Assembly (NCBI GenBank): GCA_945910005.1 | Contig: OX246747.1 | Coordinates: forward strand, 31,233,489-31,297,488 | DNA from: Isoperla grammatica | Lineage: Eukaryota; Arthropoda; Insecta; Plecoptera; Perlodidae | Length of the DNA stretch: 64,000 nt | Direction of reading: 5' to 3' | Part shown: positions 1 through 9,554 of the stretch, piece by piece | How positions within the stretch are numbered: the first letter of the stretch is position 1 | Layout of the letters: the number at the start of each line of letters is the position of its first letter | Translations under genes and position numbers: made by a program | Notes under the pieces: generated by a model | Told to the model about the DNA's origin: nothing | The model's database searches: none | The model's input: the letters and a program-made list of their open reading frames with translations, nothing else

Positions 1-59
1 TAAACGAATCTTCTATCCAAGTATTATAAATAATATCATTAGAAATCCTGCGTTAGATT

Positions 60-600
60 TCAAATTTGTATTTATTAAAATATGGAGCCAGGCCCTACGC
101 CTAGACGAAAAGTGTTTTTAAAATTAGTTAAGTCACAAAGTTAAATCACGTGAGAGACTGATGTGTCAATAAATATGAGCAAGAAATTTAAAAAAAGGCT
201 AAAGGAAATTTTGAGAACGAACCAATTACCGTATAATAAATAATAATATTATTATGATTTCTAAGTTTGATTTAAAATTTTGATCTTTTGAAAGTGGTAG
301 GTAGCCCAACGCTGGCGTAAACGAAAAGTAGTATAGTTTCATAACAGGGGGCGGCATATGTGTGAATAAATAATATGAATAAGAACTTAACAAATTGAAT
401 AAAAAATGAATACAAATCATTAAATGAATTAATGAACACAAATCATTAAAATTTCGATCATTTGAAGGTGGTAGGTATGCCCTACGCTAGCGTAAACGAC
501 AAGTGTTATAGTTTCATAATAGGGGGACGGCATATGTGTGAATAAATATGAATATGATTTTAACAAATTGAATAAAAATGAATACAAATCATTAAAAATT
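60..600. repeat. Diverged tandem repeat, unit about 171 bp, 2.5 copies
   Basis: Two clear units (about 273-420 and 445-595) share 'GGTGGTAGGTA', 'GCGTAAACGA', 'TATAGTTTCATAA', 'GGCATATGTGTGAATAAAT' and a 3' 'AAATTGAATAAAAA' stretch. A third, more decayed unit is visible at about 80-190 ('GGCCCTACGCCTAGACGAAAAG'-like core, 'TGTGTCAATAAATATGA'). No coding potential or transposon ends are visible. Confidence 0.75.
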
Positions 601-1058
601 ACATTTAATAATAAAATTGGGATAATTGTTTCGGACAAATTCATGTTTTCGACTATAATTGTTATTACTCTATTCTTATCCCACTTCCACTTGTAACATG
701 TTTTAAAATAACATATCATATTAGTAGAACAACTCGTGAGTTTCCTCAAAGCACAGAACAACGACTGTAAACATGTTTGCGTTTAGTGACAGAGAGTTGA
801 GAAGAGCCAGAGGCTGCACAATTATCAAACATAGGGGAAAGATGTGTAAATTATTAATAGTTGTGTGTTCCGTTCAGATTCTGAGCTGAGTCGCTGGGGA
901 ACGTTTATTGTGTAGACGGTAAAGTGGATGCAAGAAAGTTATTCGACGGAGAAGATAACAAGGTTGGATATTACGTGGAGCAGCAAGAAAGAGGGTAGGA
1001 GTGATAATGTAGAGAGAAAAGAGCTGTACCGTACCTTACGGTGTGTGAAAAACGAAAC
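601..1058. other. No recognisable feature
   Basis: AT-rich single-copy-looking DNA. I see no long frame, no inverted termini and no match to other repeats in the window. Confidence 0.5.
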
Positions 1059-1294
1059 TTATTTAATTTAATTTAATTTAATTTAATTTAATTTAATTTA
1101 GTTTAGTTTAGTTTAGTTTAGTTTAGTTTAGTTTAGTTTAGTTTAGTTTAGTTTAGTTTAGTTTAGTTGTGTTTAGTTTAGCTTAGTTTAGTTTAGTTTA
1201 GTTTAATTTAATTTAATTTAATTTAATCTAATTTAATTTAATTTAATCTAATTTAATTTAATTTAATTTAATTTAATTTAATTTAATTTAATTT
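1059..1294. repeat. Pentanucleotide array (TTTAA)n-(TTTAG)n-(TTTAA)n
   Basis: About 47 five-base units. The outer blocks are TTTAA (with occasional TCTAA on the right) and the middle block is TTTAG with a single G-containing slip near 1168. The block structure suggests a TTTAG variant arose inside a TTTAA array and was spread by slippage. It is not the TTAGGG telomere repeat. Confidence 0.9.
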
Positions 1295-1702
1295 TATTAC
1301 ATTTTATTTCGTTGACATATCGACAGCAGAGCAGTCTAATCCACAAGTGACACATACGTCGATGTATACAATAATATATATAGTAATATATCAATGTTAA
1401 TGTAGTGGCTCTAAAACCCTATCCACAAATTGTCGGTATCGGGATCGTAAACGCAATCCAGAAATCGTGGAAAGAGTCAACTTACTTATGGCGCTGTTCA
1501 CAACCAATCAAATCGTATGTTGTAATGGGAGAATGATACGATTGCGATCCCGATTCCAATCACACGATCACGATGGAGAGAGCTCATTGCAAACAATCCC
1601 GAACTCAAGTCAAGTGACTCATTCAACTCTTAATCGATGTAACCCGTGACTTTAGAACTGTCATACGTGACATACAGTACAATACAATCTTTGAGTGAGT
1701 AA
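1295..1702. other. No recognisable feature
   Basis: Unique-looking sequence between the pentanucleotide array and an inverted-repeat element. Only short chance frames are present. Confidence 0.5.
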
Positions 1703-1960
1703 TATAGGGTAGAGCCCCCACACCATCAGCAGTTTGTCTACCGCCTTTTACTACCCAAAATACTTTAGTCGGGTAGTAGAAGTTCGCCAAGCGACGCGAT
1801 GACGGAGTTTTCGGCTGTCTTCGTATATCTTCGGTGAAGTAGCCGACCAATCAGGCTCCGTCATCGCGTCGCTTGGCGAACTTCTACTACCCGACTAAAG
1901 TATTTTGGGCAGTAAAAGGCGGTAGACAAACTGCCGATTGCGTTGCGACTCTACCCTATA
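1703..1960. mobile_element. Hairpin MITE, about 258 bp
   Basis: Long inverted repeat. Arm one (about 1727-1805) and arm two (about 1855-1935) are nearly perfect reverse complements over about 78 bp, including 'GTCGGGTAGTAGAAGTTCGC'. The outer ends TATAGGGTAGAG and CTCTACCCTATA also pair. The loop is about 45 bp. There is no coding capacity. It abuts the next inverted-repeat element with only three bases between. Confidence 0.8.
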
Positions 1961-1963
1961 GGG

Positions 1964-2330
1964 TAGGGTGTATTCACGTATTGCGCATGGTGGCCACATT
2001 GGAGGCCACAATGGCATGTGATTGGTAGTTCATTGTTACTATATTTCAGCTGGCGTTTGATGCAAATTCAACTGTTCTCTAACTTTGGTTTGCTATTATT
2101 ACTTAAAATCAACATAAACAAACTCTTTTATCTCGATCACTCTTTTAATCGTTTACAAAAGCATACAATAATCATTTTCGTACACTTTATCGGGGGATAT
2201 ACGTGTTAAATTTGTCATATTTCCCCGTAAACAATATTATTCGTTTTATTTTGACAGCTTAATGAAACTTGAAATAGTACTATAGGTGGCCTCCAATATG
2301 GCCGATGTGACGTCACGTGAATACTCCCTA
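1964..2330 (+). mobile_element. 367-bp TIR element, copy 1
   Basis: Non-autonomous DNA transposon with imperfect inverted termini of about 45 bp (TAGGGTGTATTCACGT at the left, ACGTGAATACTCCCTA at the right, both followed inward by a 'TTGGAGGCCAC' block). A second copy of exactly the same length lies in opposite orientation at 21996-22362, which fixes the boundaries. The TA at each end fits a TA target duplication. Superfamily is not assigned. Confidence 0.9.
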
Positions 2331-2332
2331 TA

Positions 2333-2602
2333 TTACTCATTCAACGATACAATGTCCCCTCTAACAATTTCCTCTAACCGAATAGGCAATTGATTTATCT
2401 GTGTGCCCGCTTCCTCAAAATGAGTAGTTAAGTGGGTAGATAGTAAATACACATAGCTTGATTTATGAACTGGTAACAGTCGGCAGGGCAGCTCCACTAT
2501 CCCGCATTGTTTACATAGTTGCCGTAGATCAGGGAGGGCTAGGTCGTCTATCATTGCACTCAACGGAAAACATTCAAAGCCATTTTGGATGTAGATATAC
2601 AG
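2333..2602 (-). CDS. Unrecognised protein-like open frame (possible exon or gene relic)
   Basis: On the minus strand a frame runs 89 codons from just after a TGA at 2603-2605 to a TAA at 2333-2335. The first ATG is at about 2563, giving 76 residues. The composition looks like a real globular protein: mixed charged and hydrophobic residues, two CxxC-like cysteines (LCKQCGIVELPC), no low-complexity sequence, ordinary codon use. A pyrimidine-rich stretch ending in AG just upstream of the ATG could be a splice acceptor. I do not recognise the family. The stop lies within bases flanking the 367-bp element, so the original 3' end may have been displaced. It could be an exon, a retroelement fragment or chance. 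Confidence 0.3.
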   Translation of the reverse strand: MYIYIQNGFECFPLSAMIDDLALPDLRQLCKQCGIVELPCRLLPVHKSSYVYLLSTHLTTHFEEAGTQINQLPIRLEEIVRGDIVSLNE

Positions 2603-2698
2603 TCACAGCCGCTTAAACAGGAGTGAAGAACGAAATATATACGCAAAAGTAATCCCTCACCCATCTCCCCCGGTTCAGTGGGGTGAAAGGGGGCCGTG

Positions 2699-2716
2699 CC
2701 CCCCCCCCCCCCCCCT
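2699..2716. repeat. C18 homopolymer
   Basis: Uninterrupted run of cytosines, one of at least sixteen long C or G runs in the window. Confidence 0.9.
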
Positions 2717-2931
2717 TAATACATTATTCCATGTTGCTTATTTGATGGTCTCAATTAGCTTGCACACTTTTTATATCGTGTCCTGAGCTTCTGTTCATTG
2801 AAATAGGAACAAACAAAACAAATCGGCAGAATACGTTAAATTTGTAAAAACTGGTGGCAAATACAATATTTTAAATTTTAAGATGTATTATCATATGAAA
2901 ATCGTGTGTAAGCATTGATGTGTCTGGCACA

Positions 2932-3180
2932 GATACCTCTACGTCAAAAACCGCAAAAAACTTTAATGTTTTAATATTATCTCAAGATTGAAACACAAAA
3001 TCGAAAATCTGAGTAATTGTAGCACTATGGTTTGATAAACCCTACATACTGAATGATAAATATATATAACATTATAATCAGTATGACTGTGATACTTATT
3101 TCATGAGTAATTTAATGAAAAAAAAATCACAGTCATACTGATGATAATGTAAAGTACATTTATCATTCAGTATGTAGGGC
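2932..3180 (+). mobile_element. TTAA-family hairpin element, truncated copy
   Basis: Matches the element defined at 38200-38560: 'ACCTCTACGTCAAAAACCGC', a 'TATCTCAAGA' motif, 'ATACTGAATGATAAAT', and an internal inverted repeat around 'ATCAGTATGACTGTGAT'. The left TTAA and outermost bases are missing, and the right half stops where the hAT-like element begins at 3187. See the 38.2-kb copy for the intact form. Confidence 0.75.
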
Positions 3181-3186
3181 TTAGAA

Positions 3187-3568
3187 CAGGGCTTCTCAAA
3201 CTATGGGTCGCGACCCAGGCGGGATCGCGAAAAATAAAAATAAGGTCGCGAACTTATGAAAAATGGTAATTAGTGTGTATATAGAATCAAACTTTTTAAA
3301 TAAAATGTATACAAAGTTGTATACCGTATAGAAAAGTTGAAAAAAGAGGTTCAGCGGGAAACTTCCTTACTCTTGTATCCGCTTATACAATAAAAATGTC
3401 AACACAGAGCGAAACGAATCGCTGCAAGTATCAGCTACAACAAGCGACCATCTATTCCAATGTCTAATAAGTAATAACTACGCAAATGAGGTCTGATATA
3501 ACACGATAGCGCGAGATTTGTTTACCTAGATATTTGGGGTCGCGGGCAAAAAAGTTTGAGAAGCCCTG
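3187..3568 (+). mobile_element. Non-autonomous hAT-like element, copy 1
   Basis: Starts CAGGGCTTCTCAAACTATGG and ends TTTGAGAAGCCCTG, a terminal inverted repeat typical of hAT elements of the Charlie/ZBED type (family knowledge). Internal 'GGTCGCGA' blocks lie near both ends. A second copy is at 35073-35426. The flanking 8-mers here do not match (GCTTAGAA versus ATGTATAG), so this copy has probably lost one flank through the rearrangement that joined it to the SINE at 3572. Confidence 0.8.
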
Positions 3569-3571
3569 ATG

Positions 3572-4204
3572 TATAGGGTGCACACCAGCTTAACCTGATG
3601 TGCTCCTCTTCAGGTGACTAACTAGGTTATTAACGGCAAAGGATAGTCTCACTGTAAAACGGCAACAAATAAACGTTCTTTAATTTATATTTTGAGAACG
3701 ATACACAATATTGAAAAAGTGACGATTGAGCAGGACGTAGTTTTGTAAGAGCTACAATCTGGATTAATAAAATTCCAAATATTGCTATCATTACGGTTGT
3801 TGTTTGAAAAGCCAATTAATAATTAATTCCTTAATTGGCTTCTCAAACCACAACCGTAATGGTTGCAATATTTGTAATTTTATTAATCCAGATTGTAGCT
3901 CTCACGAAACTACGTCCTGCTCAATCGTCACTTTTTCAATATTGTGTATCGTTCTCAAAATATAAATTAAAGAACGTTTATTTGTTGCCGTTTTACAGTG
4001 AGACTATCCTTTCGCCTTAAGGTGTTTGGACAGCTGAGAAGGAATGTCCGAGGGCTGTTAGTAGGACTGAATCCCAGCATTCGTCTTTACGACTGAGAAA
4101 AACCTCGGAAAAACCTTCAGTCAGGACTGCCGGTGGCCGGAATCGAACCGGCGACCTCTCGAATTAGAGTCTCGCATCTTACCGCTGAGCCCACCTCTAT
4201 CGGT
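3572..4204 (-). mobile_element. tRNA-Arg-like SINE (SINE-1), split by a hairpin insertion
   Basis: Read on the minus strand: tRNA-like head (4204 down to about 4138) with A box in 'GGTGGGCTCAGCGGTAAG' and B box GGTTCGATTCC, then a body ('CAGTCCTGACTGAAGG', 'CCCTCGGACATTCCTTC'), then a tail ending near 'CTGGTGTGCACCCTATA'. The anticodon-arm equivalent (stem CGAG/TTCG, loop ACTCTAA) gives TCT, hence an arginine tRNA ancestor (inference). Other copies: 15283-15540, 32172-32450 and 37349-37622. This copy is interrupted by the element at 3634-4016 and truncated at its 3' end by the hAT-like element. Confidence 0.9.
3634..4016. mobile_element. TTAA-flanked 383-bp foldback element
   Basis: The whole element is one inverted repeat: arms of about 186 bp (3634-3819 and 3831-4016) differ at roughly ten positions by eye around an 11-base loop. 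It begins CGGCAAAGGATAGTCTCACT and ends with the complement of GGCGAAAGGATAGTCTCACT. It is bounded by TTAA at 3630-3633 and 4017-4020 and sits inside SINE-1, whose other copies read straight through this point (TTATTAGGGTGTTTGG). TTAA duplication is typical of piggyBac and Kolobok elements. Because the arms mirror each other, two 61-residue frames of nearly the same sequence read outward on opposite strands from the centre; I treat them as by-products of the symmetry. Its termini resemble those of the 38.2-kb family. Confidence 0.9.
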
Positions 4205-5136
4205 TCCATTGAGGTGACCCCCACGAAAGAAGCCTCCAAAACGAGCCGACCTGACGTGTCTGAAGTTGTCAATGTCAGATCTCCCCCTCGAGACGGTAAA
4301 ACACGTGTTTTATCTGACACGCGCGTCTTTGTTTCTCCGCCTGGATTAGACTTAGACCAGCTATTGTTGGGCGTGACCGCTCGAGTGGGACCCGTCTCGG
4401 AGCGAAACTTCGACGTTCTGGGTGGGCACGTGGTCTCGAAACGTCCATTTCATCAATAAGCTTGTAATGAAACCCACCACCCACACTCTTTACGGTATGG
4501 GAGCCGTGGTGGCTGTTTCACGCAATGAGGGCTCAGGGACTCAATTTGTCATTTCAATTTTTAAATCATTTTATTCTGTCCTTTCTCACACAATGTAGAT
4601 TATAAATCAATATACAATAAATACATAATAAGGACACAAATAAAGACCCACACAAAATACCTTATCGTGGTACTGCTATACCTTATCGTGGTGGGCAGGT
4701 TTGTGTGCTTTGGTGATCCCGAGAGCTATGCCGGCGGAAGCGTATGCTTCTGGTAGGGGGGCACTCTAGCCGGAGAAGTCAGACGAAAGGCAGTCCACGT
4801 CCTCCCCTTTACGTCATTTGATCATTGTTGTTCATATCTTTTGTAATTTCTTTAGTCTTCTCATGGGTCTTTATCATCTGTTCTCTTCCAAATTCCACAT
4901 TCTTCTTCTTCTATATACTTGTCAGCCCTCTTCGCGACCTCAACACACACCAACCAACCCCCCCCCCCCTCCTCCTCCTCGCCCCCCTAAACACCACAAA
5001 CTGGATCCCCTTACCCCGCGACCCCGGCAATGTGTGATGTATCTGATTCGGCCAACGATAAGACAGTGCAGTATTGTTGTGTCCTCAAATATCGTAGCAA
5101 TCAACTCTTCGGGAGTAGGCTACGTGCCGATACCAT
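4205..5136. other. Mostly unassigned; possible remnant of a SINE or LINE body near 4930-5070
   Basis: No gene is visible. A short direct repeat 'ATACCTTATCGTGGT' occurs at about 4660 and 4678. The stretch 4960-5070 ('CCCCGGCAATGT', 'GTATCTGATTCGG') resembles the retroposon body at 29.9-30.2 kb ('CCCCCGCAATGT', 'CGGATCTGATT'). 'GAGTAGGCTACGTGCCG' near 5114 recurs at about 12422. Confidence 0.4.
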
Positions 5137-5841
5137 AGCTTCGTTCGCTTGTCTCCTGCACTGGGTCCTTCTCTGGCCAGTGTAGGCAAGCGTCTAAAGG
5201 CTGGTCCACACAGATTTTTTAAGCATAAGATTTAAGGTTTTAAGACGTTGTTGCCAAGAACAACAATGAAAACAATCTCTTAAAACTAAAACTTTGTGTG
5301 AACGCCAGTACGTGTTTCCTATGATCCAACTTTACGACTACGCGTTAAACCTTAAATCTTATGCTTACAAAATCTGTGTGGACCAGCCCTTACACGAGCT
5401 AAATAGCCACTGTAAAAACCTTCTACACTGGCTACACTAGCGAAGTTTTAACTACAGGCAAATGTCATACAAATTTATTACACTGACAACACACTGACTT
5501 ACACTTGCAACTGACGTCACAGCCAAACTACAACAATGTAACAAATGAATCGAACTGATGGACAAACAACGAGCTGTCAAAATAATAAAATTGCAACATT
5601 ATGAAGAAAACGAGGTATGGCGATAGTTTAACTGCTCACCAGTAAAAACGTTTAATGATGGGCAACCAATTGTTGTGAAAGTTTTCTATGTTTCTTGTTT
5701 GTTTCGAAGATTTGTTTTCAAAATCAGAATGTTTTATTGTTTGACGGCTTGTTGTTTGTCCATCGATTCATTTCATTTGTTTCATTGTTGTACAGCAAGC
5801 TTGCAAGAAGCCTATAAAGTGTAGGACAGGCGAACGAAGCT
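5137..5841. mobile_element. 705-bp foldback element with nested MITE
   Basis: Ends are inverted (AGCTTCGTTCGCTTGTC at the left, GGCGAACGAAGCT at the right) and flanked by CAT on both sides, a possible 3-bp duplication. Inside, 5535-5580 and 5740-5795 form a second inverted pair (complementary strings such as 'GGACAAACAACGAGC' and 'GGCTTGTTGTTTGTCC'). Shares the 'TACACTTTACACTA' type of subterminal motif with the element at 15161-15582. No transposase is visible. Confidence 0.75.
5197..5391. mobile_element. 195-bp MITE nested in the 5137-5841 element
   Basis: Inverted termini of about 40 bp: AAGGCTGGTCCACACAGATT at the left and the complement of AAGGGCTGGTCCACACAGAT at the right, both followed inward by 'AAGCATAAGATTTAAGG'. 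It interrupts the larger foldback element and so is younger. Target duplication is not resolved. Confidence 0.85.
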
Positions 5842-6270
5842 CATTAAGCTATCATTAGTTCTTTTGCACCATGATCGATTAGCCTCGTAGAGCAATTATT
5901 GAGTGTAGTTCGCTTAACATCCTCTGGGGGGCAGGTTGGGGGTGTTGAAAAACAATTGAAAATCGTTCCCGAGTTTCCCATCACTTCATTCTAGATTTCC
6001 CAGGAGCGATAGATGTCTTGGAAGAGCCAAACCAGCCAAGGTTCTTTGGAAATCGATGTTCTTTTCTCGAAGACACTCCTCTTTGCTGTGACAACAGACA
6101 AAGGACCCGTCACGGTTGACATTCACCTGCAGGGTTCGTTTAACATAGCGCAGGCGGTGCGTTCATTGTGTCGTCTCTAGGGGGCTGTGTCTCGTGGCTG
6201 GCGGTGGGTGACGACGCCACATTAGTATCTAGTTGGCGGTGATCCAGCCGTCTTGGGCAACGTACGCGGG

Positions 6271-7017
6271 TTAAAGGACACTTCTTCCGTGGGTTGTGTG
6301 TGGTTATTCTTAGCTGGAGGGGATGTTACTTCCTACAGTAGAGTTCCGCGGGAGTTTACAGCATGGCCACGCCATTTTCCCCCCGTTTTGTACACCCATT
6401 GATACGTTGAAAGATTACCTACCCCGGGATTTCTTGTTTTCCTAGAACGATCGGACCTCATCGCCTTGAAGAATGTGATGAGTGTATTCAGTCATGTGAA
6501 TTCCTCGTCCTTCGCTCGAGTTTAAATGGAGATAATTGCTCGACTGGACTTTGCTCTAGGGGTGTACCAAGAAAACTAACTAAAAGGTTGGTGTAAACTC
6601 CCGCGGAACTCCACTGTAGTGTAACTAGAGACTCCCTTATGTTCTCGGGGTTGTGTGTGACTACAACCCCACCGTGATTATCAAGCCACAAAACTAACAA
6701 GACTCGTTTCATCATTGGCTGCGAAAGAGAGAGTTCTGCGCGCTGATTGGCTGTGACTAAGACTTGACCAAGGAATTGAGATATTTTTAATTCGTTAGTC
6801 AATAGTCAATATTCAAAAGTCAAAAGTATAGTTGTGTGACCGTCAGCACGTATCGCCTATGGTTCAAATCAGTCAATAGTCATTTATGTGAACCGGCTCT
6901 TAAAAGACACTTGCGCGGGTTGTGTGTGGTTATTCTTAGCCGGAGGGGGGGGGGGGGGGGGGGGGTTACTTCCTAGTGTAACTAGAGACTCCCTTATGTT
7001 CTCAAGGTTGTGTGAAC
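6271..7017 (+). repeat. Direct duplication of a ~110-bp segment, one copy carrying a MITE
   Basis: Segment 'GGGTTGTGTGTGGTTATTCTT' to 'ACTAGAGACTCCCTTATGTT' occurs at 6271-6660 and 6901-7017. The first copy is expanded by the 281-bp element at 6336-6616; the second keeps the empty site at 6974-6975 but has an expanded G21 run at 6945-6965. Confidence 0.85.
6336..6616. mobile_element. 281-bp MITE with TA target duplication
   Basis: Inverted termini start CAGTAGAGTTCCGCGGGAGT (left) and CAGTGGAGTTCCGCGGGAGT (right, complement). TA is present on both sides (6334-6335 and 6617-6618). The related segment at 6971-6980 reads ACTTCCTAGTG without the insert and with a single TA, so the target duplication is shown directly. 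TA duplication and CAGT termini fit the Tc1/mariner superfamily. A second copy, lacking its right end, is at 35575-35812. Confidence 0.93.
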
Positions 7018-7067
7018 GAGGAGGGGTGGTTTCACTAATATAACTGCGAAAAATAACGTTTTTTAGG

Positions 7068-7217
7068 GTCGTATGCACTACGAACAGTCGTGTCAAGTTA
7101 AGTACAGGATTTGTTGCTATGGAATTGTTTTATTACATGCTATTTTCCATTAGAACGAACTCCATAGCAACCATGAACAAATCACATACTTAACTAGACT
7201 CTGCATTCCGCCCTTGG
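7068..7217. mobile_element. Small hairpin MITE of about 140 bp, copy 1
   Basis: Core arms 'AAGTTAAGTACAGGATTTGT' and 'ACAAATCACATACTTAACT' flank a centre with 'TTGCTATGGA' and its complement 'TCCATAGCAA'. Related copies are at 19566-19704 and 51330-51463; the last shares the outer 'CTCTGCATTCCGCCCTT'. Confidence 0.75.
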
Positions 7218-8520
7218 AATTGAGAACTCGAACTAACACATAGATAGCGCTGCTAGACAACCTCCTTTAAACAAGGCGTCATCGCTGCTTTAACCATACG
7301 TACTATTATAAATCCATGATTTATAGTTGATTCTCTTGCCACCAGATGCATCTAGTCTATGTTGAGTGGTCAATAGCTTGAGAACGGTGTTTAATGTTGA
7401 AAAATTAGGTACTAACTACTAAGTACTGAGTACTAACCAATATTTAGTTTCGAAAGAATTAAACAAGTTTCAAAAATAGTAATAGTTATGGCTGGTATTT
7501 TGGAAGCCATTTTAAGAACTAGCAATTCATTAGTTTCAAAAATGACAGCCGATAAGATTGCAATATTTGACACTTTTGTGAATCCAGTGTTTAGTGTTTA
7601 TAAAACTAAATACTGGTTAGAAGGAACCACTTGTTTAGTAGTATGTGTAGCAATTATTAAAAACGTTCGTACTGCTCCGCTTTGTCTACTGATCTACTGA
7701 AGATCCTTAGTTAGATAGTGAGTACGTATTTGTTGTTTTTTTCACGGCGAACTTGACAACTAGGTCTATGGCGTTGACCTAAGCATTGTTTACCGAAAAT
7801 TAACCAAAGTACCATTTTTAAAGTCTGAGTTCACATAAGAATAATACAAAATATCGTTGGAATAATGTATCAGAGTTGGAATATTTTTACAGATATGTAA
7901 TTATTTCATTTCAATTTTCAAGTAGGTTCCATACTATGTTACTCGCACCATTACTGGCAACTTGAGAGACTTCACTTTGGAGTTGAAGTTAATTCCCTAA
8001 GCAGTTTGCTCGTAAAGCCGGTTCACTAAATTAAATCAAATAGCTACCGTGTTGGCTTCCTAATCTTGAGTATTAATCTTTGTCCTAATCTCTAGTCATG
8101 ATCTCTACCTTAATCCTAATCTGTATTCATCCTTCAGTCAGAATAATCTTTAATCTCTGTCCTAATTTATGTTCAGCTTTTTCTAAGTGCAACACTCTTG
8201 ACAAGTATTATTCGCACAGAGGAAATTTGAGAGATTCAACTGCAAACTTTGCAATTCATGTGACTTTGACCTGTGGAGTTCGCAATAGTTTTAAAATGGG
8301 TGTACTATAACCGGGTAAAAACATATTTTCGTGTGAATGTATAATGCTTTAAAGGAATTCACAAATAATAATAATTTACTATAATGTAATAACAAAGATT
8401 ATTTAGGCCTACATTTGGGATAATTTAAACACATTTTAAAATATCGAAATCGCATGTACAGCAGGCTAGGTGCATTAACATACAGCCTTATGTTTTCATA
8501 TTAGTTACATTGAAGAATGT
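7218..8520. other. No recognisable gene; weak local repetition
   Basis: Single-copy-looking DNA. At 8060-8165 a degenerate pyrimidine-rich repeat ('TAATCTCTGTCCTAATC' type) is present. A 70-codon frame at 7488-7700 has no family I recognise and lies in ordinary AT-rich sequence; I do not annotate it as a gene. Confidence 0.4.
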
Positions 8521-8893
8521 AAATAAATAAATAAATAAATAAATAAATCAAATAAATTCACATTTAGAGTCTACCCACTCAGTAACGAAACTGATTTGCA
8601 GTGGGGGACTTTAATTTAAAGCGACTAAACCAACCCTGTAGGCACCGAACACCATCGACGAGTGAGCGATAACCAATCAAAGATCGATATTTCAAATACG
8701 AAACATATGAATCAGTGATTGGACAGTGCGAACACCTGCGGACAAATGTCAGAATCAACAAGGAAGATTCAGAACAACTTTGAATTTATTGAGTGCTTCT
8801 TTGCTAGGACGGCTCAAAGTCACCGTTTACTTATTCCTAAGACAAGAAGTAATGGAACTGAATTCTTATTAGAAGTTAAAAACTTCGTCTAAT
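8521..8893 (-). mobile_element. SINE-2 copy A, 5'-truncated
   Basis: Minus-strand SINE with 3' (AAAT)n tail at 8521-8550. The body shares 'TACCCACTCAGTAAC', 'GGGGGACTTTAATT', 'CACCATCGACGAGTGAGCGA', 'GATTGGACAGTGCGAACACC' and 'GCTAGGACGGCT' with copies at 18711, 22363, 28553, 39112 and 63231. The tRNA-like head found in copies B and D is absent. Confidence 0.9.
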
Positions 8894-9300
8894 GTTTATG
8901 CAAACCGCCACCTCCCCCTACCCCTAGTTACACCTAACACCACTGCTCCTTCTACACGGGATGCGAAGGATATTTGTCTAATGGGAACGGAATCATATAG
9001 AAGGCGAGGGCCTCGCTGATTAGGCCCCCAGAATCACACACACGTGCCTGGTAATAATTAGGAAACGAATTAATACCACTTTGCACTGCTTACAAAGTGT
9101 AATAACTCATCCTCTGGTAGAGAAGACGCGCGCTGAGGAATGATTCACTGTTCTAGTTTGAATACACACAAAACAAACATCGCCTCGGCAGATTAATAGT
9201 GAAGGTCTCGTCGGTAATCGTTGTTCCTTTCTACCCAAATATTACGTCAACTGCTCAGCAGTCCAGGTTAGTGGAGGAACCCATATCAAATACTTGAATA
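8894..9300. other. No recognisable feature
   Basis: Unique-looking sequence up to the TA that begins the next MITE. Confidence 0.5.
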
Positions 9301-9554
9301 GGCGCTATCGCTTAATACAGGAAACTCTCGTCGATTTCTGGCGACAGCTGTCCTAGCGGCTTGGAGTTAAACTAGGTGAATGATCGACGCGAAGAAGTTC
9401 ACTCGCTGCATCTAAAGCTGCCAAATTTTGTTATCGACTGGCTTGCGATCCAGCGGCTGTCTAGCGGCTTGGTGTTCAACTTTACACGTGAACTTGTGTC
9501 GCCATGCGGCTCAATGTTAAACTGGCCCAGTTTCCTGTATTAAGCGATAGCGCC
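9301..9554. mobile_element. 254-bp MITE with TA target duplication
   Basis: Inverted termini of about 26 bp: GGCGCTATCGCTTAATACAG at the left and its complement CTGTATTAAGCGATAGCGCC at the right. TA lies on both sides (9299-9300, 9555-9556). The hAT element that follows inserted into the last bases of this MITE, so the MITE is older. Confidence 0.9.

Noticed and set aside
1059..1294. Interstitial telomeric repeat
   Set aside because: Units are TTTAA and TTTAG (5 bp), not TTAGGG or TTAGG.
3630..4020. Twin 61-codon hydrophobic frames as a real duplicated membrane-peptide gene
   Set aside because: They are mirror images produced by a palindromic element; no start context or separate conservation supports coding.
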